Part shown: one piece after another, positions 10,020-20,344 of the stretch | How positions within the stretch are numbered: position 1 is the first letter of the stretch | How the letters are laid out: each line of letters begins with the position of its first letter | The notes under the pieces: model-generated | The model's input: only the letters and a program-made list of their open reading frames with translations | Database searches by the model: none | Told to the model about the DNA's origin: nothing | Made by a program: the position numbers and the translations under genes | NCBI RefSeq assembly: GCF_008728515.1 | Contig: NC_044980.1 | Span: forward strand, 30,892,290-30,956,289 | Length of the DNA: 64,000 bases | Reading direction: 5' to 3' | From: Papio anubis | Lineage: Eukaryota > Chordata > Mammalia > Primates > Cercopithecidae

Positions 10020-10415
10020 ATTCGCTCATTCACCAAATATTGATAGAGTACCGGCTGTGTGCCTGGTATCCTTCTAGGCACTAGGGATACAGGGGTGATC
10101 AAGACACTCAAAACTCCTAGCTCGCTTAGCACCCACATTCTAGGAGGTGGGAGGACAGACATGAAACAGAAACCAGAGAATATGCAATAAAATTTCAGGT
10201 GGAACTAGGTGCTTCTGGAAGAAAATGAGGCAGGTTAAGTGACTACGGAGGGATGGAAGGGACCTTGCTGGATAGTGGGGGCTGGGAACGCTGTCTGAGA
10301 AAGTGACAGTGAGGAGAGGCCTGAGCGGTAAGAATGAATCAGGCAGGCACAGATTCCAGGGCAGGAGCACCAAGAAGGAATAGCCAGTGCAAGGGCCCTG
10401 GGCGGGGAAATCAGC
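10020..10415 (-). mobile_element. L2 LINE 3' end, minus
   Basis: The order 'tcattcaccaaatattgatag', 'tgcctggtatccttctaggc', 'cattctaggaggtgggaggac', 'agtgcaagggccctgggcgg' is the reverse of an L2 3' end. Confidence 0.82.
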
Positions 10416-10608
10416 AGTGCCCACGGTGATGGAATGGGGACATGCCTTTACCTGGACTCCCCTTCACTGCAGCTATCCTGCCCCTCAATGGCTCACTCCT
10501 GAAAGTATAGTCATGGGCTGCCTGACCCCTGCTCACCAGAAGGCAGGAGGCAGTGGGGCAATGTTGCTGGGCCCTGCTCAGGAAGGTAGAGGGGAAGTCT
10601 GCAGAGAA
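10416..10608. other. No recognised feature
   Basis: Short unique GC-moderate stretch between L2 and Alu. Confidence 0.5.
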
Positions 10609-10616
10609 CAAACTGC

Positions 10617-10922
10617 TTTTTTTCTTTTTCTTTTTTTTTTTTTGAGATGGAATCTTGCTCTGTCACCCAGGCTGGAGTGCAGTGGTGTGATTTCGGCTCA
10701 CTGCAACCTCCGTCTCCTGGGTTCAAGCAATTCTCCTGCCTCAGCCTCCCAAGTAGCTGGGACTACAGGCATGTGCCACCACGCCCAGCTAATTTTTGTA
10801 TTTTTAGTAGAGACGAGTTCCACCATATTGGCCAGGCTGGTCTCGAACTCCTGACTTCATGATCCGCCCACTTTGGCCTCCCGAAGTACTGGGATTACAG
10901 GTGTGAGCCACCACGCTTGACC
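10617..10922 (-). mobile_element. AluS, minus
   Basis: T-rich tail, complete Alu, ends 'ccaccacgcttga'. A TSD 'caaactgc' occurs at 10609-10616 and 10923-10930. Confidence 0.92.
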
Positions 10923-10930
10923 CAAACTGC

Positions 10931-11757
10931 CTTTTTTCATTGTGCTGGTCAATGTGTGCCGAGATGGAGGTCTGCTTTCCAATCTTACAAGAATTTGCTT
11001 TTCGGTGAAAAGGAAGGAAGTGATGAACACAAACAGCCTTGTGGCCCCTGTTCAGAGAAAGCCATTGGAAGTTGGTGGAAGACCAAACCACTCCTTCTGT
11101 TCCTTAGAACCATGGGGCTGCCCACCACTGAGCAAGTGTCTGGCTCGTGAGAGTGTTCTGACTTTCAGCAGAGAACTTCAGGTCTCATTGTCCCATAGAG
11201 CAACGCTGACCATTGCCTGAATAAATCCTCGGATCTGGCTGGTTAACAGCAGCTCTGTTGCTAATAAATCCTTTGAAATCTTCTGCCTTGTGTTTTTCAT
11301 GACATATTTGCATGTCAAGATCATTTGGGTTTTGGAATGAGGTCTCCTGCTGTTCCTAACATCATAAACGGATAGTAATAACCCAGGAGGGGATTATGTT
11401 TTGGGGTTGCGAGTAGATGAGCTTTAAAAACATTAATCTTATTTGCAGGCAAATATGGCTAATGATAGACTAGGGAAAACAAAATAATTCAAAATCTGCA
11501 GTGAATGCTTGGTTGTTTCCAAAGGGCCTGCTTTTTAATGAAGCACAGTAAATAATGAGGAATAAGAGGGGAAAAAAGGTAGAAACAGCATCCCAGGAGT
11601 TTCTTGGTGGTGGTGTTTTTGTTGTTTTAATCAAAATTAAAATAGACAAACCAAGGCAAGGGAGCAGCATTGACCTCCACTCCCAAGTGGGGCTGGGGCT
11701 GGACCGCAGGGCCGGAGCCTATCTGTGGGTCAGTGGTAAAGCAAACCTCTACACTGG
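10931..11757. other. Repeat-free sequence with enhancer-like word content
   Basis: No repeat is recognised for about 800 bp. At 11220-11560 there are clustered homeodomain/POU-like words ('ttaatctt', 'atttgcaggcaaatatggctaatg', 'aaaataattcaaa'). This is only a compositional hint of a regulatory element. Confidence 0.35.
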
Positions 11758-12206
11758 GGTTCTCTGTGATGGGTGACTTTGCCCCAGGGGACACTGGCAG
11801 TGTCTGGAGACATTTTTGGTGTCACTGGGGGTGCTTAACATCTAACGATGCACTGGACATCCTCTCTAACAAATAATTATCCAGGCCGTGCATGGTGGTT
11901 TATGCCTGTAATCCCAACTCTTTGGGAGGCCCAGGAGGGAGGATCACTTGAGGCCAGGACTAGCCTGGGCAGCATAGCAAGAGTGTCTCTACAAAAAATA
12001 TAAAAAATTAGGCAGTGGTAGTGGCGTGCATCTGTAGTCCCAGCCGCTTGGGAAGCTGAGGCAGGAGGATCACTGGAGCCTAGGAGTTTGAAACTGCAGT
12101 GAGCTATGATTGTGCCTCTACACTCTAGCCTGGGTGACACAGTGACACCCTGTCTCAAAAAAAAAAAAAATTATCCAGCCCCTAATGTCAATAGTAGGGA
12201 GAAACT
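11758..12206 (+). mobile_element. MER5A-type hAT MITE, plus, split by AluJ
   Basis: Left part has 'tttgccccaggggacac', 'gtgtctggagacatttttgg' and 'gactttgcc'; the right part after the Alu is 'cctaatgtcaatagt'. This matches MER5A in order, with about 30 bases missing after 'gggggtgctt'. Non-autonomous; no coding capacity. Confidence 0.85.
11885..12168 (+). mobile_element. AluJ, plus, inside MER5A
   Basis: Diverged Alu with 'cctgggcagcatagcaaga' and 'gagctatgattgtgcc', both AluJ-like. A 10-bp TSD 'aattatccag' lies at 11875-11884 and 12169-12178. Confidence 0.92.
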
Positions 12207-12299
12207 CTGCCTCCCGGCTGCCCCCTGTCCTGGCCTCATCTCCGGTGTGGATTGGCTCTTGCCGCACTTTCCTGGGAGTTATTTCATCTCAAAGTGAAG

Positions 12300-12425
12300 C
12301 CTGCAAGGGGCCTTAACATTATCTAATACTAAGTTTTACCAATAGGACTTGCAGGACTTCACATAGATTGAGTGGCTTTCCAAAGTTCACAGTAACAGAG
12401 GTGGGATTAATGAACAGGTTAGGAG
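12300..12425 (-). mobile_element. MIR fragment, minus
   Basis: 'gagtggctttccaaagttcac' followed by 'agaggtgggattaatgaac' corresponds to the reverse of the MIR 'acttaac..ctgtgac' core. Confidence 0.55.
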
Positions 12426-12460
12426 CATTTGTTAGGAGCATTTGTGAAAGAAGAGGCTTT

Positions 12461-12751
12461 TGGCTCAAGCCTGTAATCCCAGCACTTTGGGAGGCCGAGA
12501 CGGGCGGATCACGAGGTCAGGAGATCGAGACCATCCTGGCTAACATGGTGAAACCCCGTCTCTCCTTAAAAAATACAAAAAATTAGCTGGGCGAGGTGGC
12601 GGGCGCCTGTAGTCCCAGCTACTCAGGAGGCTGAGGCAGGAGAATGGCGTAAACCTGGGAGGCGGAGCTTGCCGTGAGCTGAGATCCGGCCACTGCACTC
12701 CAGCCTGGGCGATAGAGCGAGATTCTGTCTCAAAAAAAAAAAAAAAAGAAA
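12461..12751 (+). mobile_element. 5'-truncated AluYR-like element, plus
   Basis: Begins inside the promoter head at 'tggctcaagcctg', so the first bases of Alu are missing. It has 'ggcgaggtggcggg', 'ggcgtaaacctggg' and 'tgagatccggccac'. A perfect 15-bp TSD 'gaaagaagaggcttt' (12446-12460, 12752-12766) shows the truncation happened at insertion. The variant set is of Old World monkey type. Confidence 0.9.
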
Positions 12752-12766
12752 GAAAGAAGAGGCTTT

Positions 12767-12914
12767 ATAGGCTTTTTACATTCTACTCTTGGATACTTTG
12801 CTCATGCATACAAGAACTGTTTGTTGAGTGTCTGTTATGTCGCTGGCACTCTGCTACCATCTATCACCTGAGGAAACATGAAGCCTGCCTAAAATAGGCC
12901 ATTAAATAATAATA
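12767..12914 (-). mobile_element. L2/MIR-like fragment, minus (tentative)
   Basis: 'ctgtttgttgagtgtctgttatg' and 'gctggcactctgctac' resemble the reverse of an L2 3' tail. Confidence 0.4.
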
Positions 12915-13155
12915 ATAGTAATAACAATGTTGAGAACATTTACTGAGTGTTTACTCTGAGCCAGGACTATACTCAACCTTTTAATGAATCCTGGATCTCA
13001 TTAAATCCTCTCCACAACCCTGTAAACAGGCACTATTATTGTTCCCATTTTACAGTTGATAAAACTGAAATGCAAGGAGTTTAGGAGGCAGTGGGCGAGG
13101 AATCTGAGCCTTGCTCTTCTGGATTACAGAGCGGGCACTCCTCACTGCCGAGCTC
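12915..13155 (-). mobile_element. MIR, minus
   Basis: Nearly full MIR in reverse: 'tttactgagtgtttactctg', 'cattaaatcctctccacaacc', 'ttcccattttacagttgataa', and 'ctgagccttgctcttctgg'. Confidence 0.8.
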
Positions 13156-13462
13156 GCCCCTTTTCCTCCCTGATGATTAGCAATTCAGTTGTTCCTGTAG
13201 TTAGGAGGCATTGTTTTTAGGGTGTTTGGACCTAAACTCAAGAAATGTACATACATTCTTCTGCTCACACTGCTCAGGCCATCAATGGGGTTTTTGCCAG
13301 TGTTTTGGTTGCCGCTGGTTTTGGATTTTTCAGTCATATCAGGACTTTAGTTTGACTTCCACAAATACTTACTTTTGGTGAAGATTTACTGTGCCTAGGA
13401 GGTGGCTAAACACTGGGAGTTCAGCATTGAGCAAAATGCTTGTCTTAGTTTGTGTTTCTTTT

Positions 13463-13761
13463 TTTTTTTTTTTTCCTGAGGTGGAGTCTTGCCCTGTCAC
13501 CCAGGCTGGCGCAATCTCGGCTCACTGCAACCTCCGCCTCCCGGGTTCAAATGATTCTCCTGCCTCAGCCTCCTGAGTAGCTGGGATTACAGGCACCCGC
13601 CATCATGCCCGGCTACTATATTTTTTTTTTTTTTGTATTTTTTAATAGAGATGGGGTTTCACCATGTTGGTCAGGCTGATCTCGAATTCCTGACCTCGTG
13701 ATCTGCCTGCCTCAGCCTCCCAAAGTGCTGGGATTACAGACATGAGCCACAGCGCCCAGCC
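13463..13761 (-). mobile_element. AluS, minus, with expanded linker T-run
   Basis: A TSD 'agtttg(tg/ca)tttctttt' lies at 13447-13462 and 13762-13777. The middle linker reads 'ctactata' then a T-run at 13621-13634, an expansion of the usual short T tract. About ten bases around 'gagtgcagtgg' are missing in the right arm. Confidence 0.92.
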
Positions 13762-13777
13762 AGTTTGCATTTCTTTT

Positions 13778-14150
13778 AAAGCAGACCTTGAGACAAGGAT
13801 TTGGGGTAGGAAGTTTACTTGGGTACAGAAATGAGGAAGAGGGAGGTGACAGAGAAGGGAGGGAGCTGACAAAGGGTGTGCTAATGAGGCAACTGCGGTG
13901 ACAACCAGTGCTCCAGCCCTCTGTGGATCGCTAAAAGTCTATGTGGAACACATCTCAGAATTGCCCCACCAAGACCCCTGGACTCAGGGTTACCTATCAA
14001 CTCCCACCCTTATGCCTTCATTGGGTGCACGTTGCTTTTGGAGGCACAATTCCTTGGTACCTCCCAGGCCTGAGAGCACCCTCAAGGAGAAAGGCAGAAC
14101 TGTCCCTAGGTGATCCAGGAAGGGTGGGCTGGGAGCTAGGACCACAACGT
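13778..14150. mobile_element. Probable LTR-type repeat, unassigned
   Basis: The sequence 'aaagcagaccttgagacaagg', 'ggtaggaagtttacttgggt', 'tgctaatgaggcaactg', 'cccaggcctgagagcacc' resembles a dispersed family I recall but cannot name. It sits between the two L2 pieces, as expected for an insertion. Confidence 0.45.
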
Positions 14151-14355
14151 CTGCTACAATCCATTCCTACCCTCGAGGAACTCTCAGTCCTGTGGGCCAG
14201 GAGGATTCACAGAAGTCAGTCACAGTATAGTCAGACAATGGGAAGATGAGTGCAAGGAATGGAGTACGACCGAAAAGAGATGAGGATTTCATCAGGGGCA
14301 TTAAGGAGGGCTTTCCAGAGGAGGTGACATAGAAGGGGTAAGAGCAGATTGAAAA

Positions 14356-14640
14356 TAGTTCCGTCACCAACGTCTTCCTTATTCTCACTGCTAGGGCATA
14401 GTGTGTGTAACTCTGTGTCCATGGTCGCTGGCGTTTGTCGTCTGAGAGCTTTGAAGGCTCCTTTTCCCGTGCAGTGTCATGTCAGGACACTCCTGTGGTC
14501 AGCATCAGGACCAGGAGCTGGCGTGCTGTGCTCATAGCAGCGGCACAACCTCTAAGCCATTGTCCTTGAAGTTGTGTCTCGAAGAGCCTGGTGCCAGTCC
14601 CACGGCCCCCCCACATCCACTAGTGCGGCCCTCCTTCACA
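14356..14640. other. No recognised feature
   Basis: Unique GC-moderate sequence; short frames only. Confidence 0.5.
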
Positions 14641-14720
14641 TCCAGATCATGGTTCCTCCTGCTGTGAAATCTTGGGCAAGTGGCCAGCCTGGCTGAGCCT
14701 GAGTTTCCTGATGGCTATCC
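14641..14720 (+). mobile_element. MIR core fragment, plus
   Basis: 'tgtgaaatcttgggcaagtgg' to 'gagcctgagtttcctgatgg' matches the MIR core ('tgtgaccttgggcaag...cctcagtttcc'). Confidence 0.65.
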
Positions 14721-14734
14721 AAGGCCAGGCATCC

Positions 14735-14925
14735 GCAGCCTCCACTAATGCTTCTCAATGCAAAATTCAAGAAACCAGAAAGCCTGCATGCAGATCACAT
14801 GGAGAGCTCATTCAACACCGATTCCTGGGGTCCACCCATGCAAAGGCTCTGAGTCTGTAGTTATGCGGTCAGGTTGGAAGCTTTGCATTTAAAGGGCTCC
14901 TCTCTGAAGCTGAAGCTGCTGGTCT
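14735..14925. mobile_element. hAT-Charlie MITE-like element
   Basis: 'tgcagatcacatggagagctc', 'gattcctggggtccaccc' and 'aaagggctcctctctgaagctg' fit a MER20/MER5-like non-autonomous hAT element; subfamily not settled. Confidence 0.5.
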
Positions 14926-14996
14926 GTAGTCCTCACCCGCAGGGGTGGGGCTCTAGGACTTCTCCTCACTTCTCTCCTGGATGTGTTCACCTAGAT

Positions 14997-15204
14997 CAGG
15001 GGATTCTCAGCATTAGCACTTCTGATGCCTGAGGATGGATAATTGTGGGAGCTGTCTGTGAACAGTAGGAGGTTTAGCAGCATCCTTGGCCTCTACCCAC
15101 TAGGTGCCACTAGCACCTCCTAATAGTGATGACCAAAAATGTCTCTAGACATTGCCAGGTGTCCCCTAGGAGGCAAAATCACTCTACCTCGAAAACGACT
15201 GTCC
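14997..15204 (-). mobile_element. MER5A, minus, near full length
   Basis: Reads 'caggggattctcag', 'ggataattgtgggagctgtc', 'tttagcagcatccttggcctc', 'aaaaatgtctctagacattgc', 'gtcccctaggaggcaaaatc'. Both ends are present, and flanking 8-mers acctagat/tcctaggt agree at six of eight, as expected for a hAT 8-bp TSD. Confidence 0.85.
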
Positions 15205-15214
15205 TAGGTGTTGT

Positions 15215-15400
15215 GGAATACTGCTTCTCAAACTTGAATGTATGTAGGAATCATCTGGGGGTCTTGTTACAATGCAGATTCCAATCGGTAGGTCTGGGGA
15301 GGGGCCTGAGAGTCTGCATTTCTGTTGCCCTCCTGGCCAAAGCTGCTACAGCCAGTTGGTGGGCCACCCTCTGAGGAGCAGCAGTCTACACTCCAGTGAG
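15215..15400 (+). mobile_element. hAT-Charlie MITE, plus
   Basis: 'cttctcaaacttgaatg', 'gaatcatctgggggtcttg', 'gcagattccaatcggtaggtc' and 'gggcctgagagtctgcatttc' follow a common Charlie-derived MITE. It lies directly beside the MER5A. Confidence 0.7.
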
Positions 15401-16574
15401 TGGCGTGCTTTGGCTGGACCCAAAGGCTCAAAGGTGTCCCTGCCAGTGTGGGATTCGGCCAGGCCTTCTAGTTCCCTCTGATTCCCCCAGGCTAACGGAA
15501 TCCATGGCTGCTGCTTCTCTTCCCCTGCTAAGCCCACCAGCCCGGGTCCTCCTCCCCTGCTCTTCCAGGGAGGAGCTAGCCTTCCTTTGGAAGTAACAGT
15601 AAATCAGTGTTCCTTCAGGGTGCATAAGGATCTCACTAGGGCCCTCTCAGTACCCGAAGAACCCGCTTTGCACTTTAGAGTCCAGTATTTTTTCTTTACT
15701 CAGAATTTCTAAAGAGGAAAATACGAGGAAGGGCACCTTCCGTATGGACAGTGAGAGGCACAGGTCTGCCAACCTGAAATTCTAGGAGGTTTAGAGGAAA
15801 TTGTCTCTGTGTGATAGGGTGAGCAGGTGGTTCTCAGAGACAAAGAAGAAGCAATTATGGAACATGAAGGGCCTAAGGCAGATGGGGCTGGACAGAGCGG
15901 GGGCTCCCTTTACATAACACTGAACCCCAGGAATTATTCTGATAATGAAACACTTTGTAGACTTCTAGAAATGCTGTCACTTTGCCCATTGTTATTTTTA
16001 GCCATTGTTTCCTTATTGGGAATAGGAAAAATTCTTAGGAGACCTTTTTTCCATGGTTGAGTGAGAAGGTTTGAGATACTACAGGGAAAGAAAAGTGGCT
16101 ACTGCCCTGTAGAGCTCCTGTAAGGAAGGTACTCAGGTGTGGGGAAAAGAGAAGGGGCAGCTGACCTCTAAGGGTCGGTGGCAGGGCTCCCGTGGGACAT
16201 CTCAGGTGGGAACGTGGGCTCTTTTCCAGAGCAACGCTCTTCCCTCTGACCACAGGTTCTGTGGGACCGTGAGGACAGGCCTGCCCTGCACAGGACAGTT
16301 CTGTACTCTGCACGATACAGAGTGAGTATGTATGAGTTGATGTGAGGGAGTCTTCCCCATTCCATGTTTGTATGGAGGAATGCACTGCGAGCTCCAAAAT
16401 GCCAGCTGTTACTTTGGGACAAGTCATCTGGCTGGACCTGGGATGCCATGTTTGATAAGTCCTACCTAGAACAAAAGGATGTGACTCCTTGGTTTTCCCA
16501 TAGGAAGGGTGTGTGTGCCTGAGGCGAGTTGGGGAAAGATTGGTGTGGGATAGAGCAGATGGGGATTAGTTAGT
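15401..16574. other. Unique sequence, no gene recognised
   Basis: About 1.2 kb repeat-free. It holds a 77-codon plus frame (15827-16060) with a charged N-terminus and one hydrophobic stretch (LCPLLFLAIVSLLGIG), but no family is recognised and no splice or promoter context supports it. Confidence 0.45.
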
Positions 16575-17230
16575 GCTACAGACTGTTTTTGTCCCCCAGA
16601 TTTATATGTTGGAACCTCAGTCATCAATGGGATGGTATTACTAGCTGGGGACTCTAGGAAGTAATTAGGACTTGAAGATAGAGCCCTCACAATGGGATTA
16701 CTCCCCTTATAAGAAGAGATACTAGGCTGGACACCGTGGCTCACACCCATTATCCCAGCACTCTGGGAGGCAGAGGCAGGTGGATCATCTGAGGTGAGCA
16801 GTTCAAGACCAGCCTGGTCAACATGTGAAACCCCATCTCTACTAAAAATACAAAAATTAGCTGGGTGTGGTGGTGCACACCTGTAATCCCAGCTACTCGG
16901 GAGGCTGAGGCAGTAGAATCATGTGAACCCAGGAGGCAGAGTTTGCAGTGAGCTGAGATCATGCCACTGTACTCCAGCCTGGGCAACAGAGCGAGACTCC
17001 ATCTCAAAAAAAAGAAAAAAAAGAGAGAGATATACCAGATAACTTGGTTCCTGTCTCTCTCCACCACTGAGGTCATAACCAGGAAGAGAGCCCTCAACAA
17101 GAACTGAATCTGCCTGAGCCTTGATCTTGGACTTCCCAACCTCCAGAACCATGAGAAATACATTTCGGTTGTTGATAAGCCACCCAGTCTCTGGTACTTT
17201 GTAACAGCAGCCCAAGAGGACTAAGCCAGT
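16575..17230 (+). mobile_element. MLT1C-type MaLR LTR, plus, split by Alu
   Basis: 'gtcccccagatttatatgttg', 'aatgggattactccccttataag', then after the Alu 'gaagagagccctcaacaag', 'tcttggacttcccaacctcc', 'agccacccagtctctggta' and 'cccaagaggactaagcca'. Confidence 0.88.
16724..17022 (+). mobile_element. AluS, plus, inside MLT1
   Basis: Complete Alu with A-tail 'aaaaaaaagaaaaaaaag'. The flanks 'agagata' before and after suggest a short TSD in the MLT1 'aagaagagata' site. Confidence 0.9.
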
Positions 17231-17859
17231 CAGAAAGATGACTTAGACCAACAGGCTTCAAATACAGTCTGTGAAAAGGTAGGTACCAGTCAGCACTGAA
17301 GTTTCAGTCTAGTGAGAAATGAGGACAATCGAGTCAAGACAGTGACTAATGAGTAAGCTAATTACTCATTTTAAAGAACAGAGCTTTATGCTACACTTAC
17401 GGCCTTTCTCCTTTGGAGGAACTTGAATGTCTTGTCCTTAATGAGAGTATGGTATTTCTCAGTGATATTTATTTAGCATCTTTATTGGCCAAAACCAAAA
17501 ACACTTAGAAATAGTTTCGTTCCAAAAATAATTTGTAAAATGTTTATTGGCCTGTGAAAGCCAGATGTCTAGAAACCACTGAATTGGGCAATTAGAACAG
17601 TGAAGGCGCAGGATGAGAGCAGCCTGGTCTCGGGTGGTGGCTGTAGGAGGAGGGGGAGCCGGGGAGGGAGGACAAGATAGAATTTTGTGGCTGACTGGAT
17701 GCCTCTGAATCTGGGCGACTGAGAGTGATGATGAGACCTTTTATGGCAATGTGTGAGTTGGAGAGGAAACAAGTCTGGGGACAAATGAAACATTTGGGAG
17801 TCATAAAACATGAATGGCTGCTCTTTGTGGCGGGTATGGTACTGTGAGCTCCATTTTCC
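17231..17859. other. Unique sequence, no gene recognised
   Basis: Repeat-free; 17600-17690 is G/A-rich. Nothing else identified. Confidence 0.5.
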
Positions 17860-18010
17860 ATTATTTCATGTAATCAGTGTGACCACCCTTCCAGGTGGGG
17901 GCTATTGTTGCCTCAGTGTTACAAATGAGGGCAGAGAGAAGGAGAGGCACATTGTCCTCTGACCCAGGGCGGTGGACGACTCAAGTGTGGGACTGTGGGA
18001 TCATGAAACC
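17860..18010 (-). mobile_element. MIR, minus
   Basis: 'atttcatgtaatcagtgtgac', 'ttacaaatgagggcagagag' and 'cattgtcctctgacccagg' align to a reversed MIR. Confidence 0.6.
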
Positions 18011-18610
18011 CCAGAAGGCACCAGATCCCTGTTCTGTGTCAACCACCCTGTATGTGGGAACCAGGTGCTGAGGAGTGGACGGAATCTGAGGAGGGAGGAT
18101 GGAAAGGGTGAGAACAGAGCTTAGAGGAAGAAAATATTTGGTTGGGGAACCCAGAAACCCTCAGATCCTGTGTCCTATCAGCCAATTCTCCTAAAAGATG
18201 AGAACAGGGTGCACAGAGGGCATTGGCTGGCAAGTGGGACCATTTATTTCCGGGCACTTTTGCTCTCATTGTGCAGCTCTTTGCATCCACGCTAGAGGTG
18301 GGCTGAAGCCCCAAATCTGGTGGGCTCGTGGGCTCCTTCTCCCCGCTCCCACCCGTTTTCCAAGTCTGCCCTGAGTTTTGGGTCTTACAGTAGGAAGGAA
18401 AGGCTGTGCTGGCCATGCCCACCCACAGGAAGCAAAGCTTGTGGAAAGGCCTTTGGTAAGATGGCCTCGGCTGCCCAGCTCAGGGCTGCTCAGGCCCTGC
18501 CTGTGTTGGCTCCCAATCCTGTCAAAGGGATAATAATAATAATAATATTAGTAGTAGTAGCAATGAGTTTGATCTAGGCATTGTACTAAACACTTTGCAT
18601 GGAATAGAAA
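18011..18610. other. Unique sequence ending in (AAT)n and a MIR-like stub
   Basis: Unrecognised until an (AAT)/(TAG) trinucleotide tract at 18528-18561. This is followed by 'ctaggcattgtactaaacac', a reversed MIR-like end. Confidence 0.45.
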
Positions 18611-18761
18611 AAATACTCCAAGAAAGAAACAATCCAGAAAAGCAGTTATTCCAGAATAGGTGCCCTTTCCACTAAGGCCTTGCACTCCAGAATCACATGG
18701 CCCAATCAATGTTTTACATTCTATCAGTCCTTATCAGCATTCTTATCCCTTGAAGGACTTT

Positions 18762-19046
18762 ATTATTATTCTTATTTTTTATTTTTAGACAGTCTCCCCC
18801 TCTGTCACCCAGACTGGAGTGCAATGGTGTGATCTTGGCTCACTGCAACCTCTGCCTCCTGGGCTCAAGTGATCCTCCAACTTTACAGGCACACGCCACC
18901 ATGCCCAGCTAATTTTTCTATTTTTGGTAGAGACACCGTTTTGCTATGTGGCCCCGGCTGGTCTGAAACTCCTGGGCTCAAGCAGTCTGCCCTCTTTGGC
19001 CTCCCAAAGTGTTGGCATTACCGGCGTGAGCCACCGCACCCAGCCT
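18762..19046 (-). mobile_element. AluJ, minus
   Basis: A TSD 'ccttgaag(g/a)acttt' occurs at 18748-18761 and 19047-19060. It contains 'gggctcaagtgatcctcc' and lacks part of the right arm after it ('cctcagcctcctgagtagctggg'). Confidence 0.92.
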
Positions 19047-19199
19047 CCTTGAAGAACTTTGAATTCCTTACCCATAAAAACTTAGGCGAGCACTCTATGT
19101 GTTCCCAACTCATCACAGGAAAGGAAAACGCCTATTTTATATTCTTAAGTTTATCCTTTGAACAAACATTGGACTGGCCATGAGTTAGCCTTAAGGTTT

Positions 19200-19593
19200 T
19201 TTCATTCATTCACTCATTCATTCATTCATATAATCATTTATTCATTTAACAAGAGCTCATTAATCACTCAGTGTAAATTCACAGTGCAGAGGGTGAAATA
19301 AACAAAAAAAAATGTACAGTATGATCCCTGTATTTCAAGCACTCATAGGTCTTAACCTACTTGAAAAGACAGAATGCACAGGATTCATAGGACAGCACTC
19401 CTGTTTTGACATATACACCGAGGGCCTCAGAGGTCGGAAGGAGTGACCTGTGGACAAGAGGGACTGAGAGAGGCAGCATGCACTTGAAATAGACTTGAAG
19501 GCCAAAGAGATTGGGGTGTGATGGAGATTGTGGGGAGGGCAGGGAGGGACATTGTAGGAAGATGAGCAGAAATATAACAGCAAAAGAAAGGGA
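19200..19593 (-). mobile_element. L2 3' end, minus
   Basis: Starts with the ATTC-type terminal repeat ('cattcattcactcattcatt'), then 'gatccctgtatttcaagcac', 'ggaaggagtgacctgtgg' and 'cttgaaggccaaagagattgg', the order of a reversed L2. Confidence 0.75.
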
Positions 19594-19609
19594 CTTGTAG
19601 AACAATTTC

Positions 19610-19896
19610 TTTGCTTTCTCTTTTTTTTGAGACAGAGCCTCGCTCTGTTGCCCATGGCGTGATCTTGGCTCACGCAACCTCTGCCTCCTGGGTTCAAGCG
19701 ATTCTCCCTCCCTCAGCCTCCTAAGTAACTGGGATTACAGGCATCCACCACCACGCCTGGCTAATATTTGTATTTTTAGTAGAGACAGGGTTTCGCCATG
19801 TTGGCCAGGCTGGTCTCCAGCTCCTGACCTCAGGTGATCCGCCCGCCTTGGCCTCCCAAAGTGCTGGGATTACAGGCGTGAGCCATCACACCCGGC
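19610..19896 (-). mobile_element. AluS, minus
   Basis: TSD 'cttgt(a/g)gaa(c/a)aatttc' at 19594-19609 and 19897-19912. About 15 bases are deleted around 'cccaggctggagtgcag'. Confidence 0.92.
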
Positions 19897-19912
19897 CTTG
19901 TGGAAAAATTTC

Positions 19913-20344
19913 AAGTGACTCGTCTAAGGCATATGGCTTCCCCGGAGGAAATTCTTAAAAAGGGGGGTTTGGCTTTGAGGACTGCTTTCCCCAAGGCCAG
20001 AAACATGGCGGATCCTATTCCTTCCCCTGCTGGGTGACTTAACTCACTCCCTTGTTCTAGGCCTTTGTGTCCCCTCGATAGGGTCAGCCCTATGAAAAAA
20101 GGATGAATCTACCTAGGAGCAATGCCCTGCTTGGGGAAAAATAACCAAAATGAAAAGTGGTTCATAGCTGATAAGAGCTGAAAGCTTTGAAAGCTTCAGT
20201 TGCCAAGAAGGGTTGCATTATTGTCAAGCCGAGGCGGTGGGGAATGACAGCGGATTATTGTGTCCTGCCCTCCCTAGCCTTTCATTGGGTTTCAGGGGAG
20301 CTTCTGGGACAAAACCATTCAGGAGTGAGACCCTGTCTCTAAAA
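19913..20344. other. Unique sequence with a possible MIR core
   Basis: 'tgggtgacttaactcactcc' to 'gtgtcccctcgatagggtc' (20030-20092) is MIR-core-like; the rest is unrecognised. Confidence 0.4.

Larger units (their letters stand above)
13385..14355 (-). mobile_element. L2 3' fragments, minus, split by later insertions
   Basis: Left piece 13385-13446 ('ttactgtgcctaggaggtgg', 'cattgagcaaaatgct') and right piece 14155-14355 ('cctcgaggaactctcagtcc', 'agggctttccagaggaggtgac') are consecutive parts of one reversed L2 end. The DNA between belongs to later insertions. Confidence 0.65.

Noticed and set aside
10387..10854. 155-codon plus-strand frame
   Set aside because: The second half is antisense Alu; the first half is a short chance frame in unique DNA and L2.
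16750..17163. 137-codon minus-strand frame
   Set aside because: Most of it is translated antisense Alu (typical 'LALLPRLEYSG' and 'FVFLVEMGF' runs) joined to MLT1 sequence.
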